DNA of 36,581 nt from an uncultured Clostridia bacterium (GCA_947627255.1 CANQVI010000010.1:1-36581); one strand, 5' to 3'; positions 17,530 through 28,641 are shown, counted from the stretch's first letter. Translations and numbers: made by a program. Notes: generated by a model not told the origin, from the sequence alone.

Positions 17530-18714
17530 CTAATTTTTTGGTATTATTATGGCATTTTCAATATTATAATAATACATTTTAGTTCCTGTTAAAAAAGTAT
17601 CATCTATTTTCTTTAAAGATACTAATATACTGGAAATAGTATTTGCAACATTTCCTTTTAAATAAAATTCAATATATGGCTTATCTTGGTAAATATTGCA
17701 TATATCTACTAATTGTTGATGTATATCTTGTGTATCATCTACAATATAGTTGTTGTAATTATAAAAATTATATTTAAGACTATTAGCCTCTGGCAATAAT
17801 TCAATTTTATCAAAATCAGCTATTTTATCCATATTTTCATGTGTAAGATTAAAATATGCGTGATTTATAATTCCTGTATCATCATATATTGATCTTGATG
17901 ACGTAATATCAACATTATACCATTCATCATCTAGCTTAACTAAATTCCAAGCATGAGGATTATTATCTAATGTTCCAAGTACAATTATACTATCAATTCC
18001 AGCCATATTATATATAAGTTGAAGTGATTTTGTAAATCCATCACATACTCCTATTCCTTCTAATAAAGTTCCCTCAGCTGTATGATATGCTCTTGGTAAT
18101 TCTTCATCATTTGAATATGTTATCTCATTTGCTAATTTATCATGAATAGCTACTTCTTTTTCATATTCACTTAAATTACTAAATTCATCAACTATTTTTG
18201 TTATCTTCTCTTTCATTAAGCTTAATTTTGTATTAACATTATCTATATTTTCTTCTGTATAGTTTAATTTTACATAGCCAATATTACCATTAAAATTTGA
18301 TAAAATATATGATGAATATTGTGATTTCAAATAAAACACTTCAGGATGATCATTTATAAATGCCTCTATTGCAGCTGCCACTTCACTTGCAAAACTTTCT
18401 GTATCCGTTGCAACATAATCTCTAACGGCAAATTCAGTTTCAAAATTTTTAACCGCATTAGCAATAGAAGAATATATCTTTTGTTGTGATGAAGTAAGTT
18501 TATCATAATAGTATGTATTCATCCTTATACCAAGCTCGTTAATATAAAATTCACTATTATAATCATAATACTTGTTTTTTATTTCCTCCATCTTTAATCT
18601 TACCAAATTACCAGTTTTTGTTGGTATATCAGTAAAAAAAGATATATAAGTCAATGAAATTACAATAATTATAATTACAAAAAAATTACAAAATGCTCTA
18701 ATAGTCTTATTCAT
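17530..18714 (-). CDS. Membrane-anchored transglutaminase-like protein
   Basis: A 394-aa protein with one N-terminal membrane helix (about residues 11-28) and a transglutaminase-like (papain-fold) core. The catalytic triad appears intact: Cys224 in GIGVCDGFTKS, His254 in NNPHAWNLVKL, Asp269 in EWYNVDITSS. In bacteria such domains are usually extracytoplasmic cysteine peptidases or crosslinking enzymes; the substrate cannot be inferred. The region before the core (about 30-190) is helical and unassigned, and about 100 residues follow it. The start is ATG 18714 with AAGGGA six bases upstream, rather than the TTG at 18729. It has a promoter at 18740-18768 just after the rpoC terminator and leads into the VWA gene, so the two probably act at the cell surface. 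Confidence 0.87.
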   Translation of the reverse strand: MNKTIRAFCNFFVIIIIVISLTYISFFTDIPTKTGNLVRLKMEEIKNKYYDYNSEFYINELGIRMNTYYYDKLTSSQQKIYSSIANAVKNFETEFAVRDYVATDTESFASEVAAAIEAFINDHPEVFYLKSQYSSYILSNFNGNIGYVKLNYTEENIDNVNTKLSLMKEKITKIVDEFSNLSEYEKEVAIHDKLANEITYSNDEELPRAYHTAEGTLLEGIGVCDGFTKSLQLIYNMAGIDSIIVLGTLDNNPHAWNLVKLDDEWYNVDITSSRSIYDDTGIINHAYFNLTHENMDKIADFDKIELLPEANSLKYNFYNYNNYIVDDTQDIHQQLVDICNIYQDKPYIEFYLKGNVANTISSILVSLKKIDDTFLTGTKMYYYNIENAIIIPKN

Positions 18715-18739
18715 AATATTTCCCTTCAATTATTAATAT

Positions 18740-18768
18740 ATTTTATTATAAATATACTTTATTTTCAA
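18740..18768 (-). promoter_or_regulatory. Promoter of the transglutaminase-like gene
   Basis: TTGAAA (18763-18768) and TAAAAT (18740-18745) with a 17-base spacer on the minus strand, directly after the rpoC terminator. Confidence 0.65.
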
Positions 18769-18774
18769 TAAATA

Positions 18775-18811
18775 TATAAAAAAAATAGGTACATATTAAT
18801 ATGTACCTATT
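18775..18811 (-). terminator. Intrinsic terminator after rpoC
   Basis: A perfect palindrome (18784-18811; arms AATAGGTACATATT) eight bases after the rpoC stop, followed on the minus strand by a run of T residues. Confidence 0.92.
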
Positions 18812-18818
18812 TCATATT

Positions 18819-21800
18819 TTATTCTACTATATCTGATGATGTAGGTTTAGCTACTATATCATCTACCATATCACTAATTATTGATTTTTTTAATACTTCA
18901 GAATCAATTACAGGTTCATTATTCATTTTGTTAAGTTCTTCTTCTGTGACAATATCAATAGAATCAGCACTAACTATACCTGTTCCTGCAGGAATTAAAC
19001 GTCCAATTATAACATTTTCTTTTAATCCTTGTAGTTTATCTACTTTACCCTTAATAGCAGCATCAGTTAATACTCTAGCTGTTTCTTGGAATGATGCAGC
19101 AGATAAGAATGAGTCTGTAAGTAATGCAACTTTAGTAATACCAAGTAGTACTTTTTTACCTTTAGCTGGTTTTTTACCTTCAGCTTTTGCTTCTTTATTA
19201 GCTTTGTTAAATTCAGTCATATCTATAGTTGAAGCTGCAATTAATCCTGTATCTCCAGCATCTTCTATAAATATTTTTCTTAACATTTGACGTGCAACAA
19301 TTTCAATATGTTTATCGTCTATGTTAACACCTTGTGTTCTATATACTTTTTGAATTTCTTCAATTAAGTAGTTTTGAACAGCAACTTCACCTTTAATACG
19401 TATAATATCATGTGGATCAAGTGAACCTTCTGTTAATCTATCACCAGCTAATATATTTTGACCGTCAACTACAGCAAGTCTAGCACCATATGGTATTAAA
19501 TATTTTTCTGCAGTCTTATCGTCTTTAGTTACAGTTATTTCTTTATTATTTCCATGATCTCCTATTGCAACTACACCGTCAATTTCAGAAACCATAGCAA
19601 CACCCTTTGGCTTTCTAGCTTCAAATAGTTCTTCAACTCTAGGAAGACCTTGAGTAATATCTCCTCCTGCAACACCACCAGAGTGGAATGTTCTCATTGT
19701 AAGCTGAGTACCTGGCTCACCTATTGATTGTGCAGCTATAATACCAATAGCTTCACCAACAGATATAGGTTCTCCAGTTGCCAAGTTTTTACCATAACAT
19801 TTAGCACATACTCCTCTTACAGATTCACATGTAAGAGCAGATCTAATTTTAACACTTTCTATTCCAGTGTCTATTATTATTTTTGCTATTTTATCTGTTA
19901 CATATGTTCCGTTTGGAACTATAATGTCACCATTTTCATCAAGAATATCTTGTGCTAAATATCTACCTTCAATTCTTTCTTCTAATTTTTCAATAGCTTC
20001 TCCAGATTCTTTAATTGTTTGAACCATTAATCCTTCATGTGTTCCACAATCGTCTTCCATTACTATAACATCTTGGTTAACATCAACAAGTCTTCTTGTT
20101 AAGTATCCAGAGTCAGCAGTTCTTAAAGCTGTATCAGCTAGACCTTTTCTAGCACCGTGTGAAGATATAAAGAATTCAAGTACGTCAAGACCATCTTTAA
20201 AGCATGACTTAATAGGTATTTCAACTGTTTTACCTTCAGTATCTGCCATAAGTCCACGGATACCAGTAAGCTGTCTAATCTGTGTTGGGTTACCTCTGGC
20301 ACCAGTATGAGCCATCATTTGTATTGGATTTAATTTGTTTGGATTGCTCATAACAGCTGCTTGAATATCATCTGTAGCTTTTGACCATACTTTAATTGTT
20401 TCATTATATCTTTCTTCGTCAGTTATAAGACCACGTTTAAAGTTTTTACGTATTCCTTCAACTTTTTCTTCTGCGTCAGAAAGTATTTGTGCTTTTGCTT
20501 CTGGCACTTCCATATCGGCAACAGATACTGTAACAGCTGCTTTTGTAGAATACTTATAACCATTTGCTTTAATATCATCTAGTACAACTGCTGTATCAGA
20601 AATACCATGTTTAGATATACATTTATCTATTATAATTCCTAGTTCTTTCTTTCTAACTGGGAAGTCTATTTCTAGTTTTAATTTGTTTTCAGGTTGTGTT
20701 CTATCAACAAAACCTAAATCTTGAGGTATGTAACTATTAAATATTAATCTACCAGGTGTTGCATCAATTATTCCTGTTAATGCTTCACCATCAACATTTC
20801 TAGTTACTCTTACTTTAATAGCTGAGTGTATACCAAGTACACCTTGATCATATGCCATTAAAACTTCGTCTTCACTTGCAAATACTTTTCCTTCTCCTGG
20901 TTCACCATCAACATCAACTGTTAAATAGTAACTTCCAAGTATCATATCCTGTGAAGGTACAGCTACTGGTTTACCATCTTGAAGTTTTAATAAGTTGTTT
21001 GAAGCAAGCATTAATAATTTTGCTTCTGCAACTGCTTCAGGTGAAAGTGGTACGTGAACAGCCATCTGGTCACCATCGAAGTCAGCATTGAATGCTGTAC
21101 AAACTAATGGGTGTAATTTTATAGCTCTTCCTTCAACTAAAACAGGCTCGAATGCTTGTATACCTAGTCTGTGTAATGTTGGAGCACGGTTTAGCATGAC
21201 AGGTCTATCTTTTATTACATCTTCAAGCACATCCCAAACTTCAACTCTTGTTCTCTCAACAATTGTTTTAGCATTCTTTATATTATTAGCTATTCCTCTT
21301 GTAACTAATTCTTTCATTACAAAAGGTTTAAATAGTTCAAGTGCCATTTCTCTTGGTAAACCACATTGATGTATTTTTAATTCTGGTCCAACAACTATAA
21401 CTGAACGTCCAGAATAGTCAACTCTTTTACCAAGTAAGTTTTGTCTAAATCTACCTTGTTTTCCTTTTAACATGTCAGATAGAGATTTTAAAGGCCTTCC
21501 ACCTGCACCTGTTAAAGGTCTACCACGTCTGCCATTATCTATTAAAGCATCTACTGCTTCTTGTAGCATTCTCTTTTCATTTCTTACTATTATATCTGGA
21601 GCTTCTAACTCTAGTAATCTTTTTAATCTGTTATTTCTGTTTATAACTCTTCTATATAAATCGTTTAAATCAGAAGTAGCAAATCTACCACCATCAAGTT
21701 GAACCATAGGTCTTAAATCTGGCGGAATAACAGGTAAAGCCTCTAAAATCATCCATTCTGGTTTATTTCCAGAATTTATAAATGCTTCAACTGTATCTAA

Positions 21801-22430
21801 TCTCTTGATTATTTTTTGTCTTTTAGCACCAGTTGTTTTTTCTAATTCCTTCTTTAAACTTTTTTCTAGTTTTTTAAGATCTATTTTTGCAAGAAGCTCT
21901 CTTATTGCTTCTGCTCCCATTCCAACTCTAATTGAATCTGGTCCATATTTTTCTAATGCTTCTCTATATTCTTTTTCACTTAAAATATCACATGCTTGGA
22001 AGCCTGTTTCTTTAGGATCGATAACTATATATGAAGCATAGTATAATACTTTTTCTAATGCTTTTGGTGATATATCAAGAATTGTACTCATTCTTCCAGG
22101 TATACCTTTGAAGAACCAAATATGTGATACAGGACATGCAAGTTCAATGTGTCCCATTCTTTCACGTCTTACTTTCTTTTTAGTTACTTCAACACCACAT
22201 CTATCACAGATTATACCTTTATATCTAACCTTCTTGTATTTACCACAATAACATTCCCAGTCTTTTGTTGGTCCAAAAATTTTCTCACAAAATAGTCCAT
22301 CTCTTTCTGGTTTAAGTGTTCTATAATTGATAGTCTCTGGTTTTTTTACTTCTCCTTTAGACCATTCTCTAATTTTTTCTGGAGAAGCAAGACCTATACT
22401 TATTCTATCAAAATTATCCATATCTTGCAT
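18819..22430 (-). CDS. rpoC: RNA polymerase beta' subunit
   Basis: Beta', 1203 aa, close to the length in other Bacillota and without large lineage insertions. It carries the N-terminal zinc ribbon ([20 protein letters not shown]), the clamp and lid, the catalytic magnesium motif [12 protein letters not shown], the bridge helix/trigger loop region ([29 protein letters not shown]), and the second zinc site near [13 protein letters not shown]. The start is at ATG 22430 with AAGGGGG eight bases upstream. It is 26 bases after rpoB in the same transcript and is followed by a strong terminator. It forms the active centre with RpoB. Confidence 0.99.
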   Translation of the reverse strand: MQDMDNFDRISIGLASPEKIREWSKGEVKKPETINYRTLKPERDGLFCEKIFGPTKDWECYCGKYKKVRYKGIICDRCGVEVTKKKVRRERMGHIELACPVSHIWFFKGIPGRMSTILDISPKALEKVLYYASYIVIDPKETGFQACDILSEKEYREALEKYGPDSIRVGMGAEAIRELLAKIDLKKLEKSLKKELEKTTGAKRQKIIKRLDTVEAFINSGNKPEWMILEALPVIPPDLRPMVQLDGGRFATSDLNDLYRRVINRNNRLKRLLELEAPDIIVRNEKRMLQEAVDALIDNGRRGRPLTGAGGRPLKSLSDMLKGKQGRFRQNLLGKRVDYSGRSVIVVGPELKIHQCGLPREMALELFKPFVMKELVTRGIANNIKNAKTIVERTRVEVWDVLEDVIKDRPVMLNRAPTLHRLGIQAFEPVLVEGRAIKLHPLVCTAFNADFDGDQMAVHVPLSPEAVAEAKLLMLASNNLLKLQDGKPVAVPSQDMILGSYYLTVDVDGEPGEGKVFASEDEVLMAYDQGVLGIHSAIKVRVTRNVDGEALTGIIDATPGRLIFNSYIPQDLGFVDRTQPENKLKLEIDFPVRKKELGIIIDKCISKHGISDTAVVLDDIKANGYKYSTKAAVTVSVADMEVPEAKAQILSDAEEKVEGIRKNFKRGLITDEERYNETIKVWSKATDDIQAAVMSNPNKLNPIQMMAHTGARGNPTQIRQLTGIRGLMADTEGKTVEIPIKSCFKDGLDVLEFFISSHGARKGLADTALRTADSGYLTRRLVDVNQDVIVMEDDCGTHEGLMVQTIKESGEAIEKLEERIEGRYLAQDILDENGDIIVPNGTYVTDKIAKIIIDTGIESVKIRSALTCESVRGVCAKCYGKNLATGEPISVGEAIGIIAAQSIGEPGTQLTMRTFHSGGVAGGDITQGLPRVEELFEARKPKGVAMVSEIDGVVAIGDHGNNKEITVTKDDKTAEKYLIPYGARLAVVDGQNILAGDRLTEGSLDPHDIIRIKGEVAVQNYLIEEIQKVYRTQGVNIDDKHIEIVARQMLRKIFIEDAGDTGLIAASTIDMTEFNKANKEAKAEGKKPAKGKKVLLGITKVALLTDSFLSAASFQETARVLTDAAIKGKVDKLQGLKENVIIGRLIPAGTGIVSADSIDIVTEEELNKMNNEPVIDSEVLKKSIISDMVDDIVAKPTSSDIVE

Positions 22431-22456
22431 TTTATAATCCCCCTTACACCTATCTA

Positions 22457-25400
22457 TTATTCTTCAATATCTGAATAACTATCTTCTGAGTCTAAATCAG
22501 AAACTCCAGTATCCAACTCTTCATTTGTAAGTTCTCCGTCTTCCTCAACAGACATTCCACTAAAATCTTCTTCTGTAACAAGACTTTCATTATTATCAAA
22601 ATTTGGAACTATTGAATCATTGTCTTCTTCAACAGATTCTTTTATTTCAATTTGTTCATCTTGTTTATATAATTTTAAATCTAGTGCTAAACTTTGTAAT
22701 TCTTTTGTTAAAACTCTAAATGATTCTGGTATTCCAGGTTTTGGTATACTTTCGCCTTTAACTATTGCTTCATATGTTTTTAAACGTCCTACTATATCAT
22801 CAGATTTAACTGTTAATATTTCTTGTAAAATATATGATGCACCATATGCTTCAAGAGCCCAAACTTCCATTTCACCAAATCTTTGTCCACCAAATTGAGC
22901 TTTACCTCCAAGAGGTTGTTGAGTTACTAAAGAGTATGGTCCAATAGAACGAGCATGTATCTTATCTTCAACCATGTGATATAGTTTCAACATATACATA
23001 TAACCAACTGTAACTTTTGTATCAAATGGTTCACCTGTTCTACCATCACGAACTTCAAATTTACCATCTGGATCTAATCCCTTAGATTCAAATAATTCTC
23101 TAATATCAGCTTCCTTAGCTCCATCAAATACAGGAGTAGCTATTTTCCATCCATATAGTTTAGCAATGTATCCTAAATGAACTTCTAGAACTTGCCCAAC
23201 ATTCATACGTGATGGAATACCAAGAGGATTTAATAATATCTGTAATGGAGTACCATCTGGTAAGAAAGGCATGTCTTCTCTTGGTAATATACGAGAAATA
23301 CAACCTTTATTTCCATGACGACCAGCCATTTTATCACCAACAGATATTTTTCTCTTTTGAGCTATATATATTCTAACAACTTTATGAACTCCTGCAGCAA
23401 GCTCATCACAATTATCTCTTGTAAATATTTTTACATCAACTATTGTACCAGCTTCGCCATGAGGAACTCTTAAAGATGTATCTCTAACTTCTCTTGCTTT
23501 TTCTCCAAATATTGCTCTTAATAATTTTTCTTCTGCTGTAAGTTCAGTTTCACCTTTTGGTGTTACCTTACCAACTAATATATCACCAGGTCCAACTTCT
23601 GCACCTATTCTAATAATTCCGTTTTCATCCAAATCTTTTAAAGCAGTAGGTCCAACATTTGGAATATCTCTTGTTATTTCTTCTGGTCCTAATTTTGTAT
23701 CTCTTGCTTCACAATCATAGTCTTCAATATGTATTGAAGTTAAAACGTCATCTTTTACTAAATCTTCTGAAATTAAGATGGCATCTTCATAGTTGTATCC
23801 TTCCCATGTCATGAAACCAATAAGTAGGTTTTTACCTAATGCAAGTTCACCATTTTGTGTAGAAGGTCCATCGGCGATAACTTCGCCTTTCTTAATTTTT
23901 TCACCTTTACGAACAATAGGTTTTTGCATAATACAAGTACCAGCATTTGATCTTTGATATTTTATTAAATTGTATTCATCTTTTCCAGCTTTTGTATCAA
24001 TTACTATTTTATCTGCACTAACATATGATACAACACCATCATTTTTAGCAACAATAACTATTCCTGAATCAACAGCTGCTTTATATTCAATACCTGTTCC
24101 AACAATTGGGCTATCAGTTTTTATTAGTGGAACTGCTTGACGTTGCATGTTAGCACCCATAAGTGCTCTGTGGGCATCATCGCTCTCTAAGAAAGGTATC
24201 ATTGCTGTAGCAACAGATACTAATTGTTTTGGAGAAACATCCATTAAATCAACTTTTTCTCTTTCAATTTCTTCAATTAAATCTTTAAATCTTACTTTTA
24301 CTCTCTTGTTGACAAATCTTTTCTCGCTATCAAGAGGTTCGTTAGCTTGAGCAACGATATATTTATCTTCTTCATCAGCAGTCATATATCTAATTTCATC
24401 AGTAACAACACCTGTAGCTTTATCTACTATTCTATATGGAGTTTCAATAAATCCATATCTGTTTATCTTAGCAAATGTAGATAATGAAGAAATAAGTCCA
24501 ATGTTTGGTCCTTCTGGAGATTCGATAGGACATAGTCTACCATAGTGAGTATGGTGAACGTCACGAACTTCAAATCCTGCTCTTTCTCTAGATAAACCAC
24601 CAGGTCCTAAAGCAGATATTCTTCTTTTATGTGTAAGTTCTGCAAGTGGATTAATTTGATCCATAAATTGAGATAATTGTGAACTTCCAAAGAATTCTCT
24701 TAAAGCACCTACAACTGGTTTAATGTTAATTAAAGTTTGAGGTGTTGCAACGTCTAAGTCTTGAGTAGCCATTCTTTCACGAACAACTCTTTCAAGTCTA
24801 GCAAGACCAATTCTAAATTGATTTTGTAGTAATTCACCAACGCATCTTACACGTCTATTTCCTAAATGGTCGATATCATCAGTAAATCCTAGACCAAATC
24901 TTAAGTTCATAAAATAGTTAATAGATGAAATAATATCGTCTAAAGTAGCACATTTTATAACTAATTTTTCTCTATTTAATTTTATTTGTTTTCTTAATTC
25001 TTTGTCGTCAACATCGCCAATTCTTTCAAGTAATTCTTTTAATGCAGGTAAATATACATCTTCTTTTATAACTTCTTTATCTATTTCTTTACCTAAATAT
25101 TCAGATATATCTACTGTGTTATTTCCAATTATTTTTATTTTTTTATCTTCTCTTGTAACGTATACAACGTTTACTCCAGAATTCTTAATTTTTTTAGCAA
25201 CTTCTTCTGTTATAACTTCTCCGGCTTTTACTAACATTTCACCATCTTCGTTTATAACATTTTCTGCAGCAATTTCTCCTACAGTTCTTTCAGCAATACT
25301 TAATTTTTTATTATATTTATATCTTCCTACTCTTGCTAAATCATATCTTCTTGGTTCAAATAATAATCCAAATAATAATGATTTTGCAGCATCAACATGT

Positions 25401-26137
25401 AATGGTTCATTAGGTCTTATTTTTTTGTATATTTCAAGTAATGCTTCGTCTTGTGTTTTAGCAAGATCTTTATATAAGTTAGCTGTTATCAAATCATCTT
25501 CAAACAAATCAATAATTTGTTGATCTGTTTCTATACCTAAAGCTCTGATTAAAGTAGTAATAGGTACTTTTCTTGTTCTATCTACTCTAGCAGAATATAC
25601 ATCAGACGAATCAGATTCTAATTCAATCCATGTTCCACGTATAGGCATTATTGTACCAGAGTATAAGAATTTACCTGTTTTATCTCTTTGTGCATCAAAA
25701 TATACACCAGGGCTTCTTACAAGTTGTGATATAACAACTCTTTCTGCACCATTAATTAAAAAAGTTCCGCTATCAGTCATAACTGGTAAATCACATAGGA
25801 AAATTTCTTGCTCTTTAATTTCACCAGTTTCACGATTAATCAAACGAACTTGTACTTGCAATCTAGAAGAATAACTAGTATTTCTAGCTTTTGCTTCTTC
25901 AATAGTGTACTTTGTTTCATCTTCAAGTCTATAGTCTACAAATTCAAGTAATAAATTACCTGAAAAGTCACTTATAGGTGAAGCATCAGACAAAACGTCC
26001 TTAAGTCCTGATTTTAAAAACCAGTCATAAGAATTTTTTTGAATATCAATTAAGTCTGGCATATCTACAACTTCTTTGATACTTGAAAAGCTCATTCTTG
26101 TTGCTTTTCCGTTTTTTACTTCATGAATACGACTCAT
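22457..26137 (-). CDS. rpoB: RNA polymerase beta subunit
   Basis: Beta, about 1226 aa. The rifampicin-binding cluster reads [20 protein letters not shown], followed directly by [10 protein letters not shown]. The equivalents of E. coli Asp516, His526 and Ser531 are wild type, so no target-site resistance is visible. Conserved segments [33 protein letters not shown] and [20 protein letters not shown] are present. The tail is acidic (about the last 60 residues). The frame opens at 26173, but GGGGG seven bases before ATG 26137 supports that start; ATG 26143 is a weaker alternative. It does not follow rplJ-rplL as in most Bacillota. Instead prfA lies upstream, and rpoB has its own consensus promoter and a leader of about 190 bases. 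Confidence 0.98.
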   Translation of the reverse strand: MSRIHEVKNGKATRMSFSSIKEVVDMPDLIDIQKNSYDWFLKSGLKDVLSDASPISDFSGNLLLEFVDYRLEDETKYTIEEAKARNTSYSSRLQVQVRLINRETGEIKEQEIFLCDLPVMTDSGTFLINGAERVVISQLVRSPGVYFDAQRDKTGKFLYSGTIMPIRGTWIELESDSSDVYSARVDRTRKVPITTLIRALGIETDQQIIDLFEDDLITANLYKDLAKTQDEALLEIYKKIRPNEPLHVDAAKSLLFGLLFEPRRYDLARVGRYKYNKKLSIAERTVGEIAAENVINEDGEMLVKAGEVITEEVAKKIKNSGVNVVYVTREDKKIKIIGNNTVDISEYLGKEIDKEVIKEDVYLPALKELLERIGDVDDKELRKQIKLNREKLVIKCATLDDIISSINYFMNLRFGLGFTDDIDHLGNRRVRCVGELLQNQFRIGLARLERVVRERMATQDLDVATPQTLINIKPVVGALREFFGSSQLSQFMDQINPLAELTHKRRISALGPGGLSRERAGFEVRDVHHTHYGRLCPIESPEGPNIGLISSLSTFAKINRYGFIETPYRIVDKATGVVTDEIRYMTADEEDKYIVAQANEPLDSEKRFVNKRVKVRFKDLIEEIEREKVDLMDVSPKQLVSVATAMIPFLESDDAHRALMGANMQRQAVPLIKTDSPIVGTGIEYKAAVDSGIVIVAKNDGVVSYVSADKIVIDTKAGKDEYNLIKYQRSNAGTCIMQKPIVRKGEKIKKGEVIADGPSTQNGELALGKNLLIGFMTWEGYNYEDAILISEDLVKDDVLTSIHIEDYDCEARDTKLGPEEITRDIPNVGPTALKDLDENGIIRIGAEVGPGDILVGKVTPKGETELTAEEKLLRAIFGEKAREVRDTSLRVPHGEAGTIVDVKIFTRDNCDELAAGVHKVVRIYIAQKRKISVGDKMAGRHGNKGCISRILPREDMPFLPDGTPLQILLNPLGIPSRMNVGQVLEVHLGYIAKLYGWKIATPVFDGAKEADIRELFESKGLDPDGKFEVRDGRTGEPFDTKVTVGYMYMLKLYHMVEDKIHARSIGPYSLVTQQPLGGKAQFGGQRFGEMEVWALEAYGASYILQEILTVKSDDIVGRLKTYEAIVKGESIPKPGIPESFRVLTKELQSLALDLKLYKQDEQIEIKESVEEDNDSIVPNFDNNESLVTEEDFSGMSVEEDGELTNEELDTGVSDLDSEDSYSDIEE

Positions 26138-26183
26138 TTCCATACCCCCAACTGTCCTTAAAAAAGGCAACAAAAAGTCAAAC

Positions 26184-26194
26184 TAGTTTACATA
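26184..26194. repeat. 11-base direct repeat, copy 1, in rpoB leader
   Basis: TAGTTTACATA on the plus strand, identical to 26292-26302. The copies are 108 bases apart. In DNA this AT-rich the match may be chance. Confidence 0.4.
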
Positions 26195-26291
26195 ATTTAA
26201 AAATTTGTCAACTAATTTGATTTCTTATATACCCTTTTTCTTAACTATTTTTTATAACTTTTTTCAACTATTTCAACCATCCTTTGCATTA

Positions 26292-26302
26292 TAGTTTACA
26301 TA
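26292..26302. repeat. 11-base direct repeat, copy 2, in rpoB leader
   Basis: TAGTTTACATA on the plus strand, identical to 26184-26194. It lies just downstream of the main rpoB promoter. Confidence 0.4.
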
Positions 26303-26332
26303 GTAATTTCAATTAGAAATAACATTTGCATT

Positions 26333-26361
26333 ATTATATCATATTAATGTTTTAGTGTCAA
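26333..26361 (-). promoter_or_regulatory. Consensus promoter of rpoBC
   Basis: TTGACA (26356-26361) and TATAAT (26333-26338) are both perfect, with a 17-base spacer and an extended TGA before the -10. Confidence 0.92.
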
Positions 26362-26397
26362 CACAAAAAACTATGTTTTTTATTTTATTTTTTGTGC

Positions 26398-26430
26398 AAA
26401 AAAAGAGTATATAAAAAAATATACTCTTTT
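26398..26430 (-). terminator. Intrinsic terminator after prfA
   Basis: AAAAGAGTATAT and ATATACTCTTTT arms with a six-base loop begin seven bases after the prfA stop and are followed by T residues on the minus strand. It separates prfA from rpoBC. Confidence 0.9.
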
Positions 26431-26436
26431 AATATT

Positions 26437-27498
26437 TTATATATTTCCTTCTTTTAATCTATCAGCTCTATCTGCTGCAATTAATGAATCAATCATTTCA
26501 TCTAAATCACCATTTAAGAATGCTTCTAATTGATAAATAGTTACATTTATTCTATGATCTGTTACTCTACTTTGTGGATAGTTATATGTTCTTATTTTTT
26601 CACTTCTTGCACCACTACCAACTTGTAATCTTCTTTTATTTATGATTTCACTATCTCTTTCTTCTAATTGTTTTTCATATAATTTAGAACGCAACATTTT
26701 CATAGCAGTTTCTTTATTTTGTAATTGTGATCTTTCATTTTGACATGCAACTACAATTCCTGTAGGAATATGTGTTATTCTTATAGCTGATGATGTTTTA
26801 TTTACGTGTTGTCCACCTGCTCCACTAGATCTATATGTATCAATTCTTAAATCATTTGGATTAATTTCTACTTCAACATCTTCTACTTCCGGTAAAACAG
26901 CTACAGTTGCAGTTGATGTATGTATTCTTCCACTTGCTTCAGTCTCAGGTACACGTTGTACTCTATGAACACCGCTTTCAAATTTTAGTCTACTATATGC
27001 TCCTTTTCCTTTTAACATAAATGATATTTCTTTTATACCGCCTATTTCAGTTTCATTAGAGTCAATAATTTCTACTTGCCATCTTTTAAGTTCTGCATAC
27101 ATAGTATACATTCTATATAAATTATATGCAAATAATGCAGCTTCTTCACCGCCAGCTCCTGCTCTAATTTCTATAATAACGTTGTTATCATCATTTTCAT
27201 CTTTAGGTAGTAATAATATTTTTAATTCTTCTTCTAATTGTGGTAATTTTTCTTTTAAAGCATAATATTCTTCTGATGCCATATCTTTTAAATCTGGATC
27301 TTCCATCATTTCTTTTGCGTCATCCATATTTTTTACTACATTTTTATATTCTAAATATTTATCTACTACATCCTTCATGCTAGATTGCTCTTTCATATAT
27401 TTTTTCCAAGACTCTTGGTCAGCAATTACATTAGGATCAGAAATAAGTTCTGTTAATTCCATATATTTTTTATATAATTCTTCTAATTTCTCAAACAT
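26437..27498 (-). CDS. prfA: Peptide chain release factor 1
   Basis: RF1, 353 aa, terminates translation at UAA and UAG. The catalytic GGQ motif is at residues 228-230 ([14 protein letters not shown]). The RF1-type PxT stop-recognition tripeptide is at 184-186 as PET in [15 protein letters not shown], which separates it from RF2 (SPF). Domain I is a helical N-terminus. The start is ATG 27498 with GGAG six bases upstream; the frame runs upstream to 27537, but the family begins at MFEKLEEL. It has a promoter at 27528-27556 and ends at a terminator. In many Bacillota prfA lies near prmC and rpmE; here neither is adjacent. Confidence 0.97.
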   Translation of the reverse strand: MFEKLEELYKKYMELTELISDPNVIADQESWKKYMKEQSSMKDVVDKYLEYKNVVKNMDDAKEMMEDPDLKDMASEEYYALKEKLPQLEEELKILLLPKDENDDNNVIIEIRAGAGGEEAALFAYNLYRMYTMYAELKRWQVEIIDSNETEIGGIKEISFMLKGKGAYSRLKFESGVHRVQRVPETEASGRIHTSTATVAVLPEVEDVEVEINPNDLRIDTYRSSGAGGQHVNKTSSAIRITHIPTGIVVACQNERSQLQNKETAMKMLRSKLYEKQLEERDSEIINKRRLQVGSGARSEKIRTYNYPQSRVTDHRINVTIYQLEAFLNGDLDEMIDSLIAADRADRLKEGNI

Positions 27499-27527
27499 TT
27501 TTATCTCCATTCCAAAATTACTATATA

Positions 27528-27556
27528 ATTTTACCACATTTTTGCCTTTTTTTCAA
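27528..27556 (-). promoter_or_regulatory. Promoter of prfA
   Basis: TTGAAA (27551-27556) and TAAAAT (27528-27533) with a 17-base spacer on the minus strand, between the divIVA terminator and prfA. Confidence 0.7.
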
Positions 27557-27575
27557 TATAAACAATTAAGAGCAC

Positions 27576-27598
27576 TAAAAAAAGAGGATTACTCCTCT
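27576..27598 (-). terminator. Intrinsic terminator overlapping the divIVA stop codon
   Basis: AGAGGA and TCCTCT arms enclose a four-base loop, followed by seven T residues on the minus strand. The 5' arm is the last coding bases of divIVA and the TAA stop falls in the loop. Confidence 0.85.
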
Positions 27599-28035
27599 TC
27601 ATCGTTCAATATTTTAAGTTGTGCTTCAAGCATTGATTGCACTTTTATTTTATATATTCTCATTTGATTTTTCTTTGTTTCTATATCTACTTCTGCCTTT
27701 ATAATTTGTCTTTGTAAATCTTCAAGTCTTTGTTTTGCATCTAGCTCAGCTGTTGATTTAATACTTTCTGCTTGTTTTTGAGCTTCTAATTTAATATTAT
27801 CTGCTTCACTTTGAGCATTTTCAACAGTTTTGTCTATACCTGTTTCAAGTGAACTATAGTTATCTACTGTCTCTTGTAAAGCTTGTATTTTTCCACGCAT
27901 ATCGTTATTTTCTCTATATAGTTTTTCATAGTCGCTCATTACAAGAACTAGAAAATCTTCTACGTCTTTTATATCATAGCCACCTATTTTTGCCTTCTTA
28001 AATACTTTATTATCTATATCTATTGGTGTTAGCAT
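27589..28035 (-). CDS. divIVA: DivIVA-family cell-pole/division protein
   Basis: A 148-aa DivIVA-domain protein. The N-terminal membrane-curvature domain is typical (MLTPIDIDNKVFKKAKIGGY then DIKDVEDFLVLVMSDYEKLY). From about residue 36 it is an almost continuous coiled coil (RENNDMRGKIQALQETVDNY; QSEADNIKLEAQKQAESIKS). The C-terminus is acidic (NDEEE). In Bacillota DivIVA gathers at negatively curved membrane and organises septum or pole proteins. It is directly after sepF, a common pairing. AGGGGG precedes the ATG by about 11 bases. A terminator lies between sepF and this gene and no convincing promoter follows it, so its level may depend on read-through. Confidence 0.93.
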   Translation of the reverse strand: MLTPIDIDNKVFKKAKIGGYDIKDVEDFLVLVMSDYEKLYRENNDMRGKIQALQETVDNYSSLETGIDKTVENAQSEADNIKLEAQKQAESIKSTAELDAKQRLEDLQRQIIKAEVDIETKKNQMRIYKIKVQSMLEAQLKILNDEEE

Positions 28036-28065
28036 ATTTATTCAACCCCCTAATCTTTATATAGC

Positions 28066-28090
28066 CAAAAAACAGGTCCAAAGACCCGTT
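28066..28090 (-). terminator. Terminator or attenuator between sepF and divIVA
   Basis: ACGGGTC and GACCTGT arms (one G-U pair) with a four-base loop are followed by six T residues on the minus strand. It sits 31 bases before the divIVA ATG, leaving little room for another promoter. Confidence 0.78.
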
Positions 28091-28104
28091 TTATGCATTA
28101 TTTC

Positions 28105-28641
28105 CTACTTAAGCCAAGAAAAAGATTGTCTTTGTTCTTGTTGTTTATTTGCTTGTGCGTTTTCTAAATCGTTTTGAATTTCTACAGTTCTTGGAGTCAT
28201 TAAATAAATTAAACTAGAAACTTTTTGTATATTTCCTTCTATCATAAATGTAGCTCCACTTAAGAAATCTAATACACGTCTTGCGTCTTCTTTACCAACA
28301 TTTTCTAAGTTGATAATAACAGACTTTTTATTTTTTAAATATGTTCCTACTTCTTCAACATCATTATAACAAGTAGGTTGTGTTATAACCATCTTTGATG
28401 CAGACATTCCGTTATTAACTGAAATAACTTTTGTTTGTTTTGCATCATCTACTTCTTTAACAGAAGCTCTTACTCTTCCACCGCGAGTTGCTGATGGTTG
28501 TGTATACATTTCTTCATCTTCATATTCTTCTGTATATCCATCATCTTCATAATTATCTGCATAATTTTCATCATAGGCTTCTTCTGAGTTACCACCTATT
28601 CCAATTACCTTTAAGAATTTATTCATTATCTCTGCTCCCAT
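28105..28641 (-). CDS. sepF: Cell division protein SepF
   Basis: SepF, 178 aa, polymerises on the inner membrane and ties FtsZ filaments to it. Segments in order: N-terminal membrane-binding helix (MNKFLKVIGIG), an acidic Tyr/Glu/Asp-rich linker (about residues 20-50), and the SepF core (about 90-165) with VEEVGTYLKNKKSVIINLE, ARRVLDFLSGATFMIEG and VSSLIYLMTP. Two starts are possible: ATG 28641 with AGGGGG nine bases upstream, like the divIVA ribosome site, or ATG 28626 with GGGAG eight bases upstream, which puts the amphipathic helix at the exact N-terminus. I keep 28641. It follows the FtsEX/hydrolase genes and has its own promoter. Confidence 0.95.
   Translation of the reverse strand: MGAEIMNKFLKVIGIGGNSEEAYDENYADNYEDDGYTEEYEDEEMYTQPSATRGGRVRASVKEVDDAKQTKVISVNNGMSASKMVITQPTCYNDVEEVGTYLKNKKSVIINLENVGKEDARRVLDFLSGATFMIEGNIQKVSSLIYLMTPRTVEIQNDLENAQANKQQEQRQSFSWLK

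Larger units (their letters stand above)
26138..26326 (-). promoter_or_regulatory. rpoB 5' leader region
   Basis: This AT-rich stretch of about 190 bases between the predicted start of transcription and rpoB holds no gene. It contains a second TTGACA (26206-26211) with only a weak -10 candidate, and an 11-base direct repeat (TAGTTTACATA on the plus strand). I see no strong hairpin or known riboswitch. Confidence 0.4.

Noticed and set aside
25002-25523. 173-aa plus-strand open frame inside rpoB
   Set aside because: It is antisense to a conserved essential gene, with Ser/Phe/Ile-rich low-complexity composition typical of a shadow frame and no ribosome site worth noting.
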